Shown here piece after piece: positions 42,326 through 50,618 of a DNA stretch of 64,000 nt. Origin of the DNA: Treponema_I sp045597345. GTDB lineage: Bacteria; Spirochaetota; Spirochaetia; Treponematales; Treponemataceae. The notes beneath the pieces were generated by a model. The model worked only from the letters and a program-made list of their open reading frames with translations. It was not told where the DNA came from and did not search any database. The stretch spans positions 1-64,000 of the forward strand of contig JAZLJW010000047.1 in the NCBI GenBank assembly GCA_045597345.1. Direction: 5' to 3'. Numbering within the stretch: the stretch's first letter is position 1; each line of letters opens with the position of its first letter. The position numbers and the translations under genes were made by a program.

Positions 42326-43678
42326 TTAGAACTTCTGTACTTCCATGTTCAGCATGTTGGCAAGAATTTCAAGTTCGGCAGAAACATCGCCGTAAACCAC
42401 TACAAAGTGCGGTTCCCAGCCTGCCTGTACGCTTTTATACACAATGTCTTCGGCACTGTAGTCGGTGCGTACAACCAGGGAACAGCCGTTGAACTGTTTT
42501 GGTTTATCCAGGGCTTCTCCGCCTGCAATAAAGAAACGGCAGTTGCCTTCTGCATCTTTACCGATACGGAAAATGGTTACACTGTCAGCGGCTTTGCAGC
42601 CAAAATCAAGTGTCGGACCAATCTTACGGTTGCAGTGAACATCAACTTTGGCGCCGGTGTCTGTTCTTGCAAGGGAGCAGGCGGCAGTTCCACAGTGCCA
42701 GAAAGAAATGGTGTTTTCTTTTTCATCAAGTGACACAGGGTCGCCAAAGAAGGTTGGCATATTGGTCAGCTGCATGCCAAGATACATGCTCAGTGCGCCG
42801 TAACAGTCAGCTTCACAGCTGGCTGCAACGCCCAGATCGTTTAACATGGCAAGAACTGCACAGACCGGGGTGCCGAATGCGGTAAAGAAATCGGGCCAGC
42901 AACGTGAAGCAAGGGCTCCAATGTTGTTTTTCTGCACATACTCTGCATAGGCTTTGTACAGGCGCGCAAAGTCATTACGGTTCTTTTCTGGAGTATTTTC
43001 CAGACCACGCATGCGGCTGCCGGCATCTTTCAGGTACGAAGCAATATCTTCTTCACTGAATGTTTTTGCCACATCAATAAGTTCTCGTGCTTCAATGGAT
43101 TCTAAGGTTACGCCAAAGTTTTTCAGCAGATCCAGATCCATGCCACGGCCAAAACCGAATCCCTGGGGAGTGTGGCCTACTGCAGCCATTTTCAGACTTT
43201 TCAGTTTGAATTTCAGTTCAGCGGCACGCACGGTGGCAGCAATTTTTGCAGAAACTTTCGGTTCTGCAGGGGAACCGTAAATGTACTGCAGCGGCTCCTT
43301 GTGAAAAACCTTGATGGCGTTGGCTGCGCTGTATGCTCCGGTAAGGGAATTCAGGCGCAGACGGCCACCATCAATAACGGGTTCCCGCAGTGTCCAAAGC
43401 AGAATCGGGCAGTCAAAGCGGCTGAGCACTTCGCTGGCATATGCTGCATTGGCAAAAGTTACATTCTGCAGCACAATCAGGTCCGGCTGCAGCCCACCAA
43501 GAAAGTCTTTCAGTTTATCAAGAGAAAGCAGCATTTCTGCGGGGCAGACAACATCAGGAGTAATGGATTGTAACAGTAATACGCTGGCGTCAAACTGAGC
43601 CTGTGCGCTTTCCAGATGAAAGGTTGGTACACCAATTGGTACATACGCAACCTGAAATTTCTTTCCTTCGTTATTCAT
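42326..43678 (-). CDS. L-fucose/L-arabinose isomerase-family protein
   Basis: In this 450-residue cytoplasmic protein the sequence pattern, with an N-terminal Rossmann-like half (VAYVPIGVPTFHLESAQAQ, PDLIVLQNVTFANAAY), the middle SRCWPDFFTAFGTPVC and the late FWHCGTAACSLA with DFGC, fits the metal-dependent L-fucose/L-arabinose isomerase superfamily. In this locus it is a candidate for isomerising sulfoquinovose to 6-deoxy-6-sulfofructose. Its start overlaps the end of the DUF4867 gene by eight bases. It ends the sugar operon on this strand. Confidence 0.8.
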   Translation of the reverse strand: MNNEGKKFQVAYVPIGVPTFHLESAQAQFDASVLLLQSITPDVVCPAEMLLSLDKLKDFLGGLQPDLIVLQNVTFANAAYASEVLSRFDCPILLWTLREPVIDGGRLRLNSLTGAYSAANAIKVFHKEPLQYIYGSPAEPKVSAKIAATVRAAELKFKLKSLKMAAVGHTPQGFGFGRGMDLDLLKNFGVTLESIEARELIDVAKTFSEEDIASYLKDAGSRMRGLENTPEKNRNDFARLYKAYAEYVQKNNIGALASRCWPDFFTAFGTPVCAVLAMLNDLGVAASCEADCYGALSMYLGMQLTNMPTFFGDPVSLDEKENTISFWHCGTAACSLARTDTGAKVDVHCNRKIGPTLDFGCKAADSVTIFRIGKDAEGNCRFFIAGGEALDKPKQFNGCSLVVRTDYSAEDIVYKSVQAGWEPHFVVVYGDVSAELEILANMLNMEVQKF

Positions 43679-44354
43679 AGAACAACTCCTTGTTTGGTCC
43701 GGTAACTCCCGGCCAGGCGCCCTGTTTAATCAGTGGTTCCCGTTCAGGATGGGCAATTACCCATTTGTTTTTCTGAAGCAGCAGTTTTGTTTCCGGATCA
43801 CTGCCGGCTGCAGTACCGCCTTCCAGCGGTGTATTGGTTCGCCGTGGCAGTACTACAACTCCTTTGAACCCTTCATCGCATACTTTCAGCGGCGAAAGGT
43901 GCAGCGTTGTCTGGTACATTTCAATCATGGTACCTGCCGGAACAAAGAATACAGTAGCCTGAGAAACATCGTACTGCAGTTTTTCCATATCAATGTCATA
44001 GGAATGCCCCAGACAGAGCATGAAATCAGTAACCGCGATATTCAGTTCGCTGCCTTTGTGGTATTCAAATCCGTTATAGGTGCTGTTCCGTCCGTTGCAG
44101 TACCCAATCTGAACAGGCATGCCGGCATAAATGTCGTGTTCCAGCACTGCGGCCACCGGTAGTGCTTCCATTTCTGCAATAGAAGCCTTGTATACATTAC
44201 CGTTTTCCGGAATATCGGTATGGGTTTTCATGTAGTCAATTAATGGCTGTACATCGTAGCCCTTTACCACTCGGCCAAAAGACTTGAATTCCGGACCGTT
44301 TACGTCATACACGGGAACATCGTTTACCGCATTCAGTTTTTCTAGCAGGGTCAT
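43671..44354 (-). CDS. DUF4867-family protein (possible sugar isomerase)
   Basis: In this 227-residue protein I recognise the DUF4867 pattern: DVNGPEFKSFGRVVKG, the central IQVGYCNGRNSTYNGFEYHKGSELNIAVTDFMLCLG, ATVFFVPAGTMIEMYQTTLH and the end KNKWVIAHPE. The conserved His and Glu residues (EYHKGSE) look like a cupin metal site of the lyxose-isomerase type. The function is formally unknown. Here it sits between the reductase and the isomerase-like gene, so it could be the true sulfoquinovose isomerase or an epimerase/mutarotase-like helper. Start 44354 has AAGGAA upstream; the longer frame overlaps the reductase gene. Confidence 0.85.
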   Translation of the reverse strand: MTLLEKLNAVNDVPVYDVNGPEFKSFGRVVKGYDVQPLIDYMKTHTDIPENGNVYKASIAEMEALPVAAVLEHDIYAGMPVQIGYCNGRNSTYNGFEYHKGSELNIAVTDFMLCLGHSYDIDMEKLQYDVSQATVFFVPAGTMIEMYQTTLHLSPLKVCDEGFKGVVVLPRRTNTPLEGGTAAGSDPETKLLLQKNKWVIAHPEREPLIKQGAWPGVTGPNKELFYE

Positions 44355-44367
44355 ACGCTCTGATTCC

Positions 44368-45231
44368 TTACAGCTTCTGATTGCGGACAACCTTGATGGT
44401 GGCGCAGAAGTCTTCTTTTCCGTAGCCGGCATCCATGGCAGCCTGATAAACACGCAGTGCGTTTGCTTCGCCGGGCATGCTTACACCGCATTCCTTGGCC
44501 AGGTTCATGCAGATGTTTACGTCTTTGTACTCGTTTTCAACACTGAAAGCGGTGGTGTAGTCTTCGTTGGCAATGGGGGTTTTCTTTCCGTCAAGATAGA
44601 AGTTCTGACCGCCACCGTAGCTGATAGCCTGAGCGTAGGTAAGAATATCAATGCCGTTGGCTGCAGCCAGGGTAGCGGTTTCGTTTACGCCGTTCTGAAT
44701 CTGGGAAACAAGGGCGTTGTGGCAGATTTTCATGACAAGACCCTTGCCGTTTTCTCCCATGCGGATAACGTTTTCGCCCATGTAGAGCAGAATGGGTTTC
44801 ATGGCTTCGTATACGGCTTCGTCACCGCCAACATAAATGCCCAGTTTTCCGGCAATGGCAGCTGGTTTTGATTTTACAACGGGAGCATCGATGAACTGAG
44901 CGCCGGTAGCTTTTACCATTTTGCTGATTTCTACGGACACGCTGGGGTCGATGGTTGACATGTCGATGCAGGTTTTTCCGGCTTTCAGAACAGGGAGTAC
45001 TTCGGTGTATACGGCGCGGCTGTGTTCTGATTTCGGTACCATGCTGATGATGACGTCAGCGTTTTCTGCAACTTCTTTTGAACTGGAGCAGGCTACGGCA
45101 CCAATGGCGGCCAGCTGTTCAACCTTAGCGGTAACAAAGTCAAAAACGTACACTTTGTCATCGTGTTTCTTTACAATATTTTCGCACATGGACTCGCCCA
45201 TAATTCCGAGCCCGATAAATCCAATTTTCAT
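44368..45231 (-). CDS. Beta-hydroxyacid dehydrogenase, probable 3-sulfolactaldehyde reductase
   Basis: In this 287-residue protein the Rossmann motif is GFIGLGIMGESM (residues 4-15) and the catalytic Lys is K168 in VMKICHNAL. In ordinary 3-hydroxyisobutyrate dehydrogenases the substrate loop reads DAPVSGG; here it is DAPVVKSKPAA (116-126). From memory, E. coli YihU, the 3-sulfolactaldehyde reductase, has DAPV-GRTS there, with Arg and Thr holding the sulfonate. Lys120-Ser121 occupy those places, so a sulfonated substrate fits. It would turn the C3 product of sulfosugar cleavage into dihydroxypropanesulfonate, a fermentative redox sink. Confidence 0.82.
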   Translation of the reverse strand: MKIGFIGLGIMGESMCENIVKKHDDKVYVFDFVTAKVEQLAAIGAVACSSSKEVAENADVIISMVPKSEHSRAVYTEVLPVLKAGKTCIDMSTIDPSVSVEISKMVKATGAQFIDAPVVKSKPAAIAGKLGIYVGGDEAVYEAMKPILLYMGENVIRMGENGKGLVMKICHNALVSQIQNGVNETATLAAANGIDILTYAQAISYGGGQNFYLDGKKTPIANEDYTTAFSVENEYKDVNICMNLAKECGVSMPGEANALRVYQAAMDAGYGKEDFCATIKVVRNQKL

Positions 45232-45249
45232 ATTTCTCCCCTAATAAAA

Positions 45250-45346
45250 TCGTCATGTTGAACTAATAAACTTGTCATGCTGAACTTGATTCAGCATCTG
45301 GATTCCGAAACGAGTTCGGAATGACGCCCGAAAGTCCAGAATGACA
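45250..45346. repeat. Dispersed repeat, TCATGCTGAAC type
   Basis: TCATGTTGAAC and TCATGCTGAACTTGATTCAG are followed by ATTCCGAAACGAGTTCGGAAT, closely matching 6601-6667. It lies in the gap between the transaldolase and reductase genes. Confidence 0.85.
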
Positions 45347-45351
45347 ATTTG

Positions 45352-45472
45352 TGTCAGATAATTGTTCTGTCCCACTTCTGCCGCCACGGATGGCGGCACA
45401 AAGCCCGTAGTTTTGCAAAGCAAAACTACAAACAATTATCTGACAGGATGTCAGATAATTGTTCTGTCCCAC
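45352..45472. repeat. Palindromic gene-end element flanked by a 24-base direct repeat
   Basis: The same 24 bases (TGTCAGATAATTGTTC and on) occur at 45352-45375 and 45449-45472; the second copy contains the transaldolase stop codon. Between them lie GCCGCCACGGATGGCGGC, the palindrome GTAGTTTTGC-AAA-GCAAAACTAC, and an inverted copy AACAATTATCTGACA (45431-45445). It looks like an inserted mobile miniature element. Confidence 0.8.
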
Positions 45473-46128
45473 GCATCCTGGAATTTTGCCATACCGTAAT
45501 CAGTGAAGGCATGGTACATGCTGTCTTTGTATACCTGCAGTCCTGCAGTTACGATATCAGCGCCGGCAACGGCACAGTCTACAATCTGTTTTCCGTTACG
45601 AACTGCGGCACAGATAATCTCGGTGGTGTAGCCGTAGTTGGCGTAGATGGTAGTAATGTCCTGAATGTACTGAACGCAGTCTTCGCCGCTGTTTTCTTTC
45701 CAGCCGATGAATGGAGAAACAAACAGTGAGCCGTTTTTAGCAGGCAGAATGGCCTGACTTGGGCTGAATACCAGCGTAACGTTGGTGCGGATGCCGGCTT
45801 TTTCCAGCTGGCGTGCTGCTGCAATACCTGCTTCTGTGCACGGAATTTTGATGACAAAGTTGGGGCACAGGGCTGCAATTTCTTTACCCATGGCAACCAT
45901 GTCTTCGGTTTTGTCCAGATGTGGGTTGATTTCTACAGAGATGGGGAATGTTTCCCAACCTTCAATGTTTTTTTCTTTTACGAAATCAGCCATCTGCTGC
46001 AGAACCTCTTTAAAAGGTTTTCCGCTGTTCATAATGTGGTTTGGGTTGGTGGTAACGCCATCAATGCCAAAGGTTTCGTAGGCTTCACGAATTTCATCGA
46101 TTTTAGCACTGTCTAAAAAATATTTCAT
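45451..46128 (-). CDS. Small transaldolase, probable 6-deoxy-6-sulfofructose transaldolase
   Basis: This 225-residue TIM barrel belongs to the fructose-6-phosphate aldolase/short transaldolase group. Asp6 (YFLDSA), Asn28 in TTNPN, Glu67 (ISVEI) and the Schiff-base Lys94 in FVIKIP are all in place. In known transaldolase-type sulfoglycolysis (SftT) such an enzyme cleaves sulfofructose to 3-sulfolactaldehyde and passes the C3 unit to glyceraldehyde phosphate. Its neighbours, a sulfoquinovosidase-like GH31 and a sulfolactaldehyde reductase-like enzyme, support that role over an ordinary pentose-phosphate function. AGGAG precedes the ATG. Confidence 0.85.
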   Translation of the reverse strand: MKYFLDSAKIDEIREAYETFGIDGVTTNPNHIMNSGKPFKEVLQQMADFVKEKNIEGWETFPISVEINPHLDKTEDMVAMGKEIAALCPNFVIKIPCTEAGIAAARQLEKAGIRTNVTLVFSPSQAILPAKNGSLFVSPFIGWKENSGEDCVQYIQDITTIYANYGYTTEIICAAVRNGKQIVDCAVAGADIVTAGLQVYKDSMYHAFTDYGMAKFQDAWDRTII

Positions 46129-46195
46129 ATTTCACTCCTTATCGTGATTATGTAGTTTCATTATTCAGTAATTGAAAAAACTACCGGCGTGATGT

Positions 46196-46283
46196 AAAAA
46201 TGCAAAACCGCTCGATAACGTCGCTATAGGCGAAGCCCGGCAAGGAAACTATCGTTCCGGGCTTCGACAATTTTTGCATTTTT
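46196..46283. repeat. REP-like double inverted repeat
   Basis: AAAAATGCAAAA/TTTTTGCATTTTT outer arms enclose CGAAGCCCGG/CCGGGCTTCG inner arms. It lies between the GH31 and transaldolase genes and could stabilise or attenuate the operon message. Confidence 0.7.
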
Positions 46284-46303
46284 ATCTCCCACCTATCGCT
46301 TTT

Positions 46304-48349
46304 TCAGTCTCTTACTGTTGTTAACAAGTTCATAAGCCCTGAGATTTGCAAATCTGACTCTTTGCGCACGAATACTGGCGGCTGCCCCATGGGAGCTTCT
46401 ACGGTGATGTCGCCTCCGTAGTATTCGCGGCCGGTCCATACATGTATCCATTTGTCATCGGGAAGCCAGCAGCGCCGGGTTGTGGCTCCCTGTATGTACA
46501 CTGGGGCAACCAGCAGGTCACGTCCCAAAAGATACTCAAATTTTTCGCTATAGGCCCGCTCTTCGGTATCGTAGTGATAGAACAGAGGACGCATTACCGG
46601 TGTTCCGTGTGTTGCAGCCTGCTGTTCAAGATTCTGCAGATAGGGCGTCAGGTTACGGTACCATCCGGCACAGCGGGCAAACTGGGCAAGCAGTTCCGGT
46701 GTGTCACTGAACTGTACGTCGCGTCCTGGCTGGTTACCTTCGTGGCTTCGGAACAGGGGGCTGAAGGCACACATCTCTGCCCAGCGCATCAGAAGTTCCG
46801 TACTGCGGGTCATATGCATTACGGTAGTATAACCGCCAACGTCACTGTGTGCCATGGGGTATCCACTCATGGCAAGACTGAGCGTTGCCGGAATAACGGA
46901 TGCAAGACCGTCATCAACTGACCAGTCAACATGCTGGTCACCGGTCCACATTAAAGTACTGGTGCTGATGGTACCGGTGTGGCCTGCCCGGGTAAAGAAG
47001 AACACTTCTCCCAGTTTTCCGCATTCTTCTATGGCTTCACGGTTCATGCGGGCCCAAATGGCAGGCCACTGATTATGCAGTTCTGCCGCATCCTGACCAC
47101 TGTACAGAACAGCGTCTACCGGCAAATACTCACCAAAATCGGCCATCCAGCCACCCATACCAATGCCAATCAGGTTTTTCTTGATGATTTCTTTATACCA
47201 GGCATAGGCTTCGGGGTTGGTAAAGTCAATCATGGCAGCGGGGAAGGTGGTAATGGTAACAAGATAATCTTTGCCCTCTGCATTCTTTACGCAGTAGCCT
47301 TTTTCGGCTGCTTCCTTATAAATGTTTTTTTCAAGGGCAATAAATGGATTGATGTATCCTAAAAAACGGACACCGTCAGCTTTCCACTTCTCAATATGCG
47401 CCGGCAGGTCTGCATACTGTTCCTGACTGTATTCCCAGTTCCACATAACCTGGTAGCCGAACTTTGTACAGCGGCAGCCACACCAGTCCTGACACCATAC
47501 ACCGGTTACCGGGATGCCGGCATCACGGGCTGCAGCAATTTTCCGGTCCACGTTGCCGCAGCCGTCGTTTTTCTGGCTGGTGACGCCTTTTTCAAAACTC
47601 CAGTCCTGCATGGCAAGAATGGCACCATCGTGTACCCATGAGGGCAATACTGGCGGTCGGCCAAGAACAGCAGAAAGATGCTCTGAAAGTTCAGTAAAGG
47701 AATTTGATCGTATCAGCTGCAGTTCCGGCGACTCCTGAAATTCCAGGGTTATGTGGTCGTCGGCTGTAAAGTCAAAAACGCTGTAGGTGTTTACATTGCA
47801 GTGAACGGCATATTTCCGGCTTGAAACAAAGGTTGGCTGTGCATAATACGACTCGTACCGGTCAAAGGGCAGTGTTTTGAACGGCCGCTTTCCCCTGAGT
47901 TTTTCTTTAATCAGCTTTTTTCCGATACGGCCGGCATTCTGATGCTCGGCAACCCAGATACGAACTTTCTGTCCGCGTAAATCCAGTTCGCTGTATGTTT
48001 CACCACAGCCGTAAAAGTGTTCATCTTTTTTACAGGGTATTGAAATCCACCAGCGGTTAACGACACTGCCATCGCTCAGTACCGGATTATCTTCCACGCA
48101 GGAAAGGCTGAATCCGTCATCATGTATGGTAAGAAGAAAGCTGAGTGAATATGAACGGTCAGCATCGCAGTAAGTAAGCAGCCAGCCGTCATCTGTTCTG
48201 GTACGGTCGGTCTGCTTTAATGTTTTTTTCCAGAAAACTTTGGTGTTATAGGTAAAACTACCGCGGCTCATGGAAAAACTGTTTTTTCCGCCACCAATAG
48301 CCACATCCAGCTGTACCAGATGATCCAGCTGATTCTGATTTTCTGACAT
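46304..48349 (-). CDS. GH31 alpha-glycosidase, probable sulfoquinovosidase
   Basis: This 681-residue cytoplasmic enzyme has its start set by AAGGGGAG before ATG 48349. The catalytic nucleophile is D404 in GGWMADFGEYLP and the acid/base is D471 in WTGDQ. E. coli YihQ has these at 405 and 472 (remembered values). Other YihQ pocket residues also align: Q248 in AILAMQDW, Q287 in GVWCQDW, W303 in VMWNW and Y507 in SDVGGYT. The exception is the sulfonate-binding Arg (YihQ R301), which is Q300 here. About 13 extra residues (near 251-263) lie between the first two Gln. It probably frees sulfoquinovose from its glyceryl glycoside, with altered recognition of the sulfonate. Confidence 0.85.
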   Translation of the reverse strand: MSENQNQLDHLVQLDVAIGGGKNSFSMSRGSFTYNTKVFWKKTLKQTDRTRTDDGWLLTYCDADRSYSLSFLLTIHDDGFSLSCVEDNPVLSDGSVVNRWWISIPCKKDEHFYGCGETYSELDLRGQKVRIWVAEHQNAGRIGKKLIKEKLRGKRPFKTLPFDRYESYYAQPTFVSSRKYAVHCNVNTYSVFDFTADDHITLEFQESPELQLIRSNSFTELSEHLSAVLGRPPVLPSWVHDGAILAMQDWSFEKGVTSQKNDGCGNVDRKIAAARDAGIPVTGVWCQDWCGCRCTKFGYQVMWNWEYSQEQYADLPAHIEKWKADGVRFLGYINPFIALEKNIYKEAAEKGYCVKNAEGKDYLVTITTFPAAMIDFTNPEAYAWYKEIIKKNLIGIGMGGWMADFGEYLPVDAVLYSGQDAAELHNQWPAIWARMNREAIEECGKLGEVFFFTRAGHTGTISTSTLMWTGDQHVDWSVDDGLASVIPATLSLAMSGYPMAHSDVGGYTTVMHMTRSTELLMRWAEMCAFSPLFRSHEGNQPGRDVQFSDTPELLAQFARCAGWYRNLTPYLQNLEQQAATHGTPVMRPLFYHYDTEERAYSEKFEYLLGRDLLVAPVYIQGATTRRCWLPDDKWIHVWTGREYYGGDITVEAPMGQPPVFVRKESDLQISGLMNLLTTVRD

Positions 48350-48364
48350 TTTCTCCCCTTTAAA

Positions 48365-48386
48365 GCCACCGTGGCAGCGGCAGCAC
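48365..48386 (-). promoter_or_regulatory. Shared leader element upstream of the GH31 gene
   Basis: On the minus strand this reads GTGCTGCCGCT-GCCA-CGGTGGC and lies 15 bases before the start codon, directly ahead of the ribosome site. The same element precedes the genes at 38313 and 60371. Confidence 0.7.
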
Positions 48387-48569
48387 CTCTTTTGAAATAA
48401 CAGCACTATCAGTGTAAACCCGAATCGTCTATTATGCGAATAGTATTACTATCAGGCTATGCCAATCGTCATATTCCTTATTACGGACATCGCCTTTCTT
48501 TTTTACGATTTCCTATATCGTACCTACTATATATCTGCAACAGAAAAGAAGAATTATCAGGGGGAAAAG

Positions 48570-50336
48570 ATGAGAAGAGATTCATTACATGACTACATTG
48601 ACATTGACGACGATGATACTGGAAATCAGAATGACAAAGATGTAAACATGAACGATATTTTCAGGGATATCGAACAGTCTGTATATGGTGATGACGTGCA
48701 GGAATCCATGATGGATACCCTGGTAATTCTTGCAGGACAGCTGTCTTCAAAAGAAGAACAGAATAAGGACGAAGTAAAGAAACGGATTCAGATTGTGCAT
48801 GATTACCTGGGCTATGGAACAGATTTTCAGATTATGCTCTTTACGCTGATATACAGTTGCTATCTGGAAAACGACTCGTCCATGTCCCTTAGAGAACTGG
48901 CCAAAGCGCTTCATATAGAATCCTATGAGCTGCAGCGTCATAAAAAGGCCTTTGATGATATGATCGAAAACAACATCCTCATGTATGCAGAACGTCGTGG
49001 CAGGCTTATCACCACTGATTTCGTCATTCCTGATTATATTACCAATGCAATTCAGGATGAACGTCCTATTGATAAGCGCGAAGCACTGGCACGCAAAAGT
49101 ATGAGTCGGTTTGTCGGTCAGATGTATAAGATGATGGATGACCAGGGGCCTTCTGCCATTCAGGCAGCTGTACGGATGGGTGAAAGAATGTGGAGAGACT
49201 GCGAAGGAGTACGCCGTCTGGTTGAAATGATTGAAGATACCCGTCTTCGTGCCTGTTTGTATATCGTTATGCATTATCGGATGTTCAGAAATGAATCTGC
49301 CAGCATTGCAAAAATCATCAACGATCTGTATTCCATTCCAAAAGAAAAAAATGAAGTTCGCAAGGAATTCATGAACGGTACCAACGAGCTGATTGAGAAA
49401 GGTCTTGTTGAAATGGAAGAAGCACCGGTTTTTGAAAACGCAGGAATCTATCTTACAGACGAAGCTCTTACAACCTTTCTTGGGGAAGAAGCTGAATCAT
49501 TTCTGCTGAAAGGCGCCAATCCTGACCTGATTCAGTCTGCAGACATCGTGGAAAAACAGCTGTTCTACTCTGATGAAATGAACAAGCAGCTTGATACGCT
49601 TTATGGCATTATGGATAAGGAAAACTTTACCGCCATGCAGCGCCGTCTTGATTCCAAAGGTATGAAAAAGGGCGTTGCCGTGCTGCTGTACGGGGCCCCC
49701 GGTACCGGTAAAACGGAATCGGTACTGCAGATTGCAAGGCAGACGAGTCGTGCCGTGCATCACGTTGATATCAGTGAAGCAAAAACATGCTTCTTTGGTG
49801 AAAGCCAGAAACGGGTAAAAAAAATCTTTACCAGCTACAAAAAAGAATGCAAGGCTGCCGCAAAGAACAATGAACCACTGCCTATCCTGCTCTTGAATGA
49901 AGCCGATGCCCTTATTTCAAAACGCAAGGATAGTAATTCGGGAAATGTTGCTCAGGAGGAAAATGCCATCCAGAATATTCTTCTGGAAGAAATTGAGAAT
50001 CTGGAAGGAATTCTGATTGCTACTACCAACCTGCCGGATAACATGGATGCTGCATTTGAACGTCGTTTCCTGTTCAAGGTTAAGTATGAAAAACCGGATC
50101 TGGAAAGCCGCAAACAGATCTGGCGCAGTAAAATCAGCTGTCTTTCAGATGACGACATTGAAACGCTGGCTAAACGTTATGAATTCAGCGGTGGCGAAAT
50201 TGACAATATCGTGCGGAAAATCGACATTGACGAAATTCTTACCGGCAAAGAACCGGATATGGCGGCTGTAATCGAAATGTGCAACCACGAAAAGTTCAAC
50301 AATGAAGAAATTCGTCACATCGGGTTCGGTGAGTAA
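48570..50336 (+). CDS. AAA+ ATPase with N-terminal helical/HTH region
   Basis: This protein has about 588 residues. The N-terminus is very acidic (IDIDDDDTGNQ). Residues about 90-190 look helical with an HTH-like MSLRELAKALHIESYELQRHKKAFDDM. The AAA+ module is at about 360-588: Walker A GAPGTGKTES, Walker B LPILLLNEADALI (with Asn before Glu, an unusual variant of DE), sensor 1 ILIATTNLPDNMD and the arginine finger FERRFLF, a CDC48/FtsH-like layout without a protease domain. It could be an unfoldase or remodeller. GGGGGAAAAG precedes ATG 48570. It is the first gene of a cluster of NTPases and sigma-type regulators. Confidence 0.85.
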   Translation: MRRDSLHDYIDIDDDDTGNQNDKDVNMNDIFRDIEQSVYGDDVQESMMDTLVILAGQLSSKEEQNKDEVKKRIQIVHDYLGYGTDFQIMLFTLIYSCYLENDSSMSLRELAKALHIESYELQRHKKAFDDMIENNILMYAERRGRLITTDFVIPDYITNAIQDERPIDKREALARKSMSRFVGQMYKMMDDQGPSAIQAAVRMGERMWRDCEGVRRLVEMIEDTRLRACLYIVMHYRMFRNESASIAKIINDLYSIPKEKNEVRKEFMNGTNELIEKGLVEMEEAPVFENAGIYLTDEALTTFLGEEAESFLLKGANPDLIQSADIVEKQLFYSDEMNKQLDTLYGIMDKENFTAMQRRLDSKGMKKGVAVLLYGAPGTGKTESVLQIARQTSRAVHHVDISEAKTCFFGESQKRVKKIFTSYKKECKAAAKNNEPLPILLLNEADALISKRKDSNSGNVAQEENAIQNILLEEIENLEGILIATTNLPDNMDAAFERRFLFKVKYEKPDLESRKQIWRSKISCLSDDDIETLAKRYEFSGGEIDNIVRKIDIDEILTGKEPDMAAVIEMCNHEKFNNEEIRHIGFGE

Positions 50337-50344
50337 TTACCGGC

Positions 50345-50587
50345 TTACAGGTAATCCAGCAGGTCCTTGCAGGTAACGGCGCTGCTGTGCAGTTGTTCGG
50401 CTCCACGGTGAGCGCAATAAATGCAGGAATGCTGGATTTTGCCTTTTTCATTGGTAAAGCCTGCCGGGTAGGGGTAAAAAATGTGCTGCCCTGAAAAAAA
50501 GGAACATTCGGGGCAGCTGCAATATTTGCCGTCATCTGTTTTTATGGTATGGTTAACCGGATTTCCACAAACGGAACAGTAAATCAT
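50345..50587 (-). CDS. Small zinc-ribbon protein
   Basis: This 80-residue protein has three Cys pairs: YCSVCGN at the start, SCPECSF near residue 28 and HSCIYCAH near 55. It looks like a zinc-binding adapter or a minimal nucleic-acid binder. AAGGAG lies before the ATG. It shares its strand with the sigma-like/WYL gene, which ends 32 bases upstream of its start, so the two are probably co-transcribed. Confidence 0.7.
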   Translation of the reverse strand: MIYCSVCGNPVNHTIKTDDGKYCSCPECSFFSGQHIFYPYPAGFTNEKGKIQHSCIYCAHRGAEQLHSSAVTCKDLLDYL

Positions 50588-50618
50588 TTTTTCTCCTTAA
50601 AAGTCTCCGTGGCAGCCT

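Noticed and set aside
48459..48569. N-terminal extension of the AAA+ ATPase from ATG 48459
   Set aside because: It lacks a ribosome site and would add a hydrophobic stretch translated from what looks like promoter DNA; ATG 48570 has a clear site.
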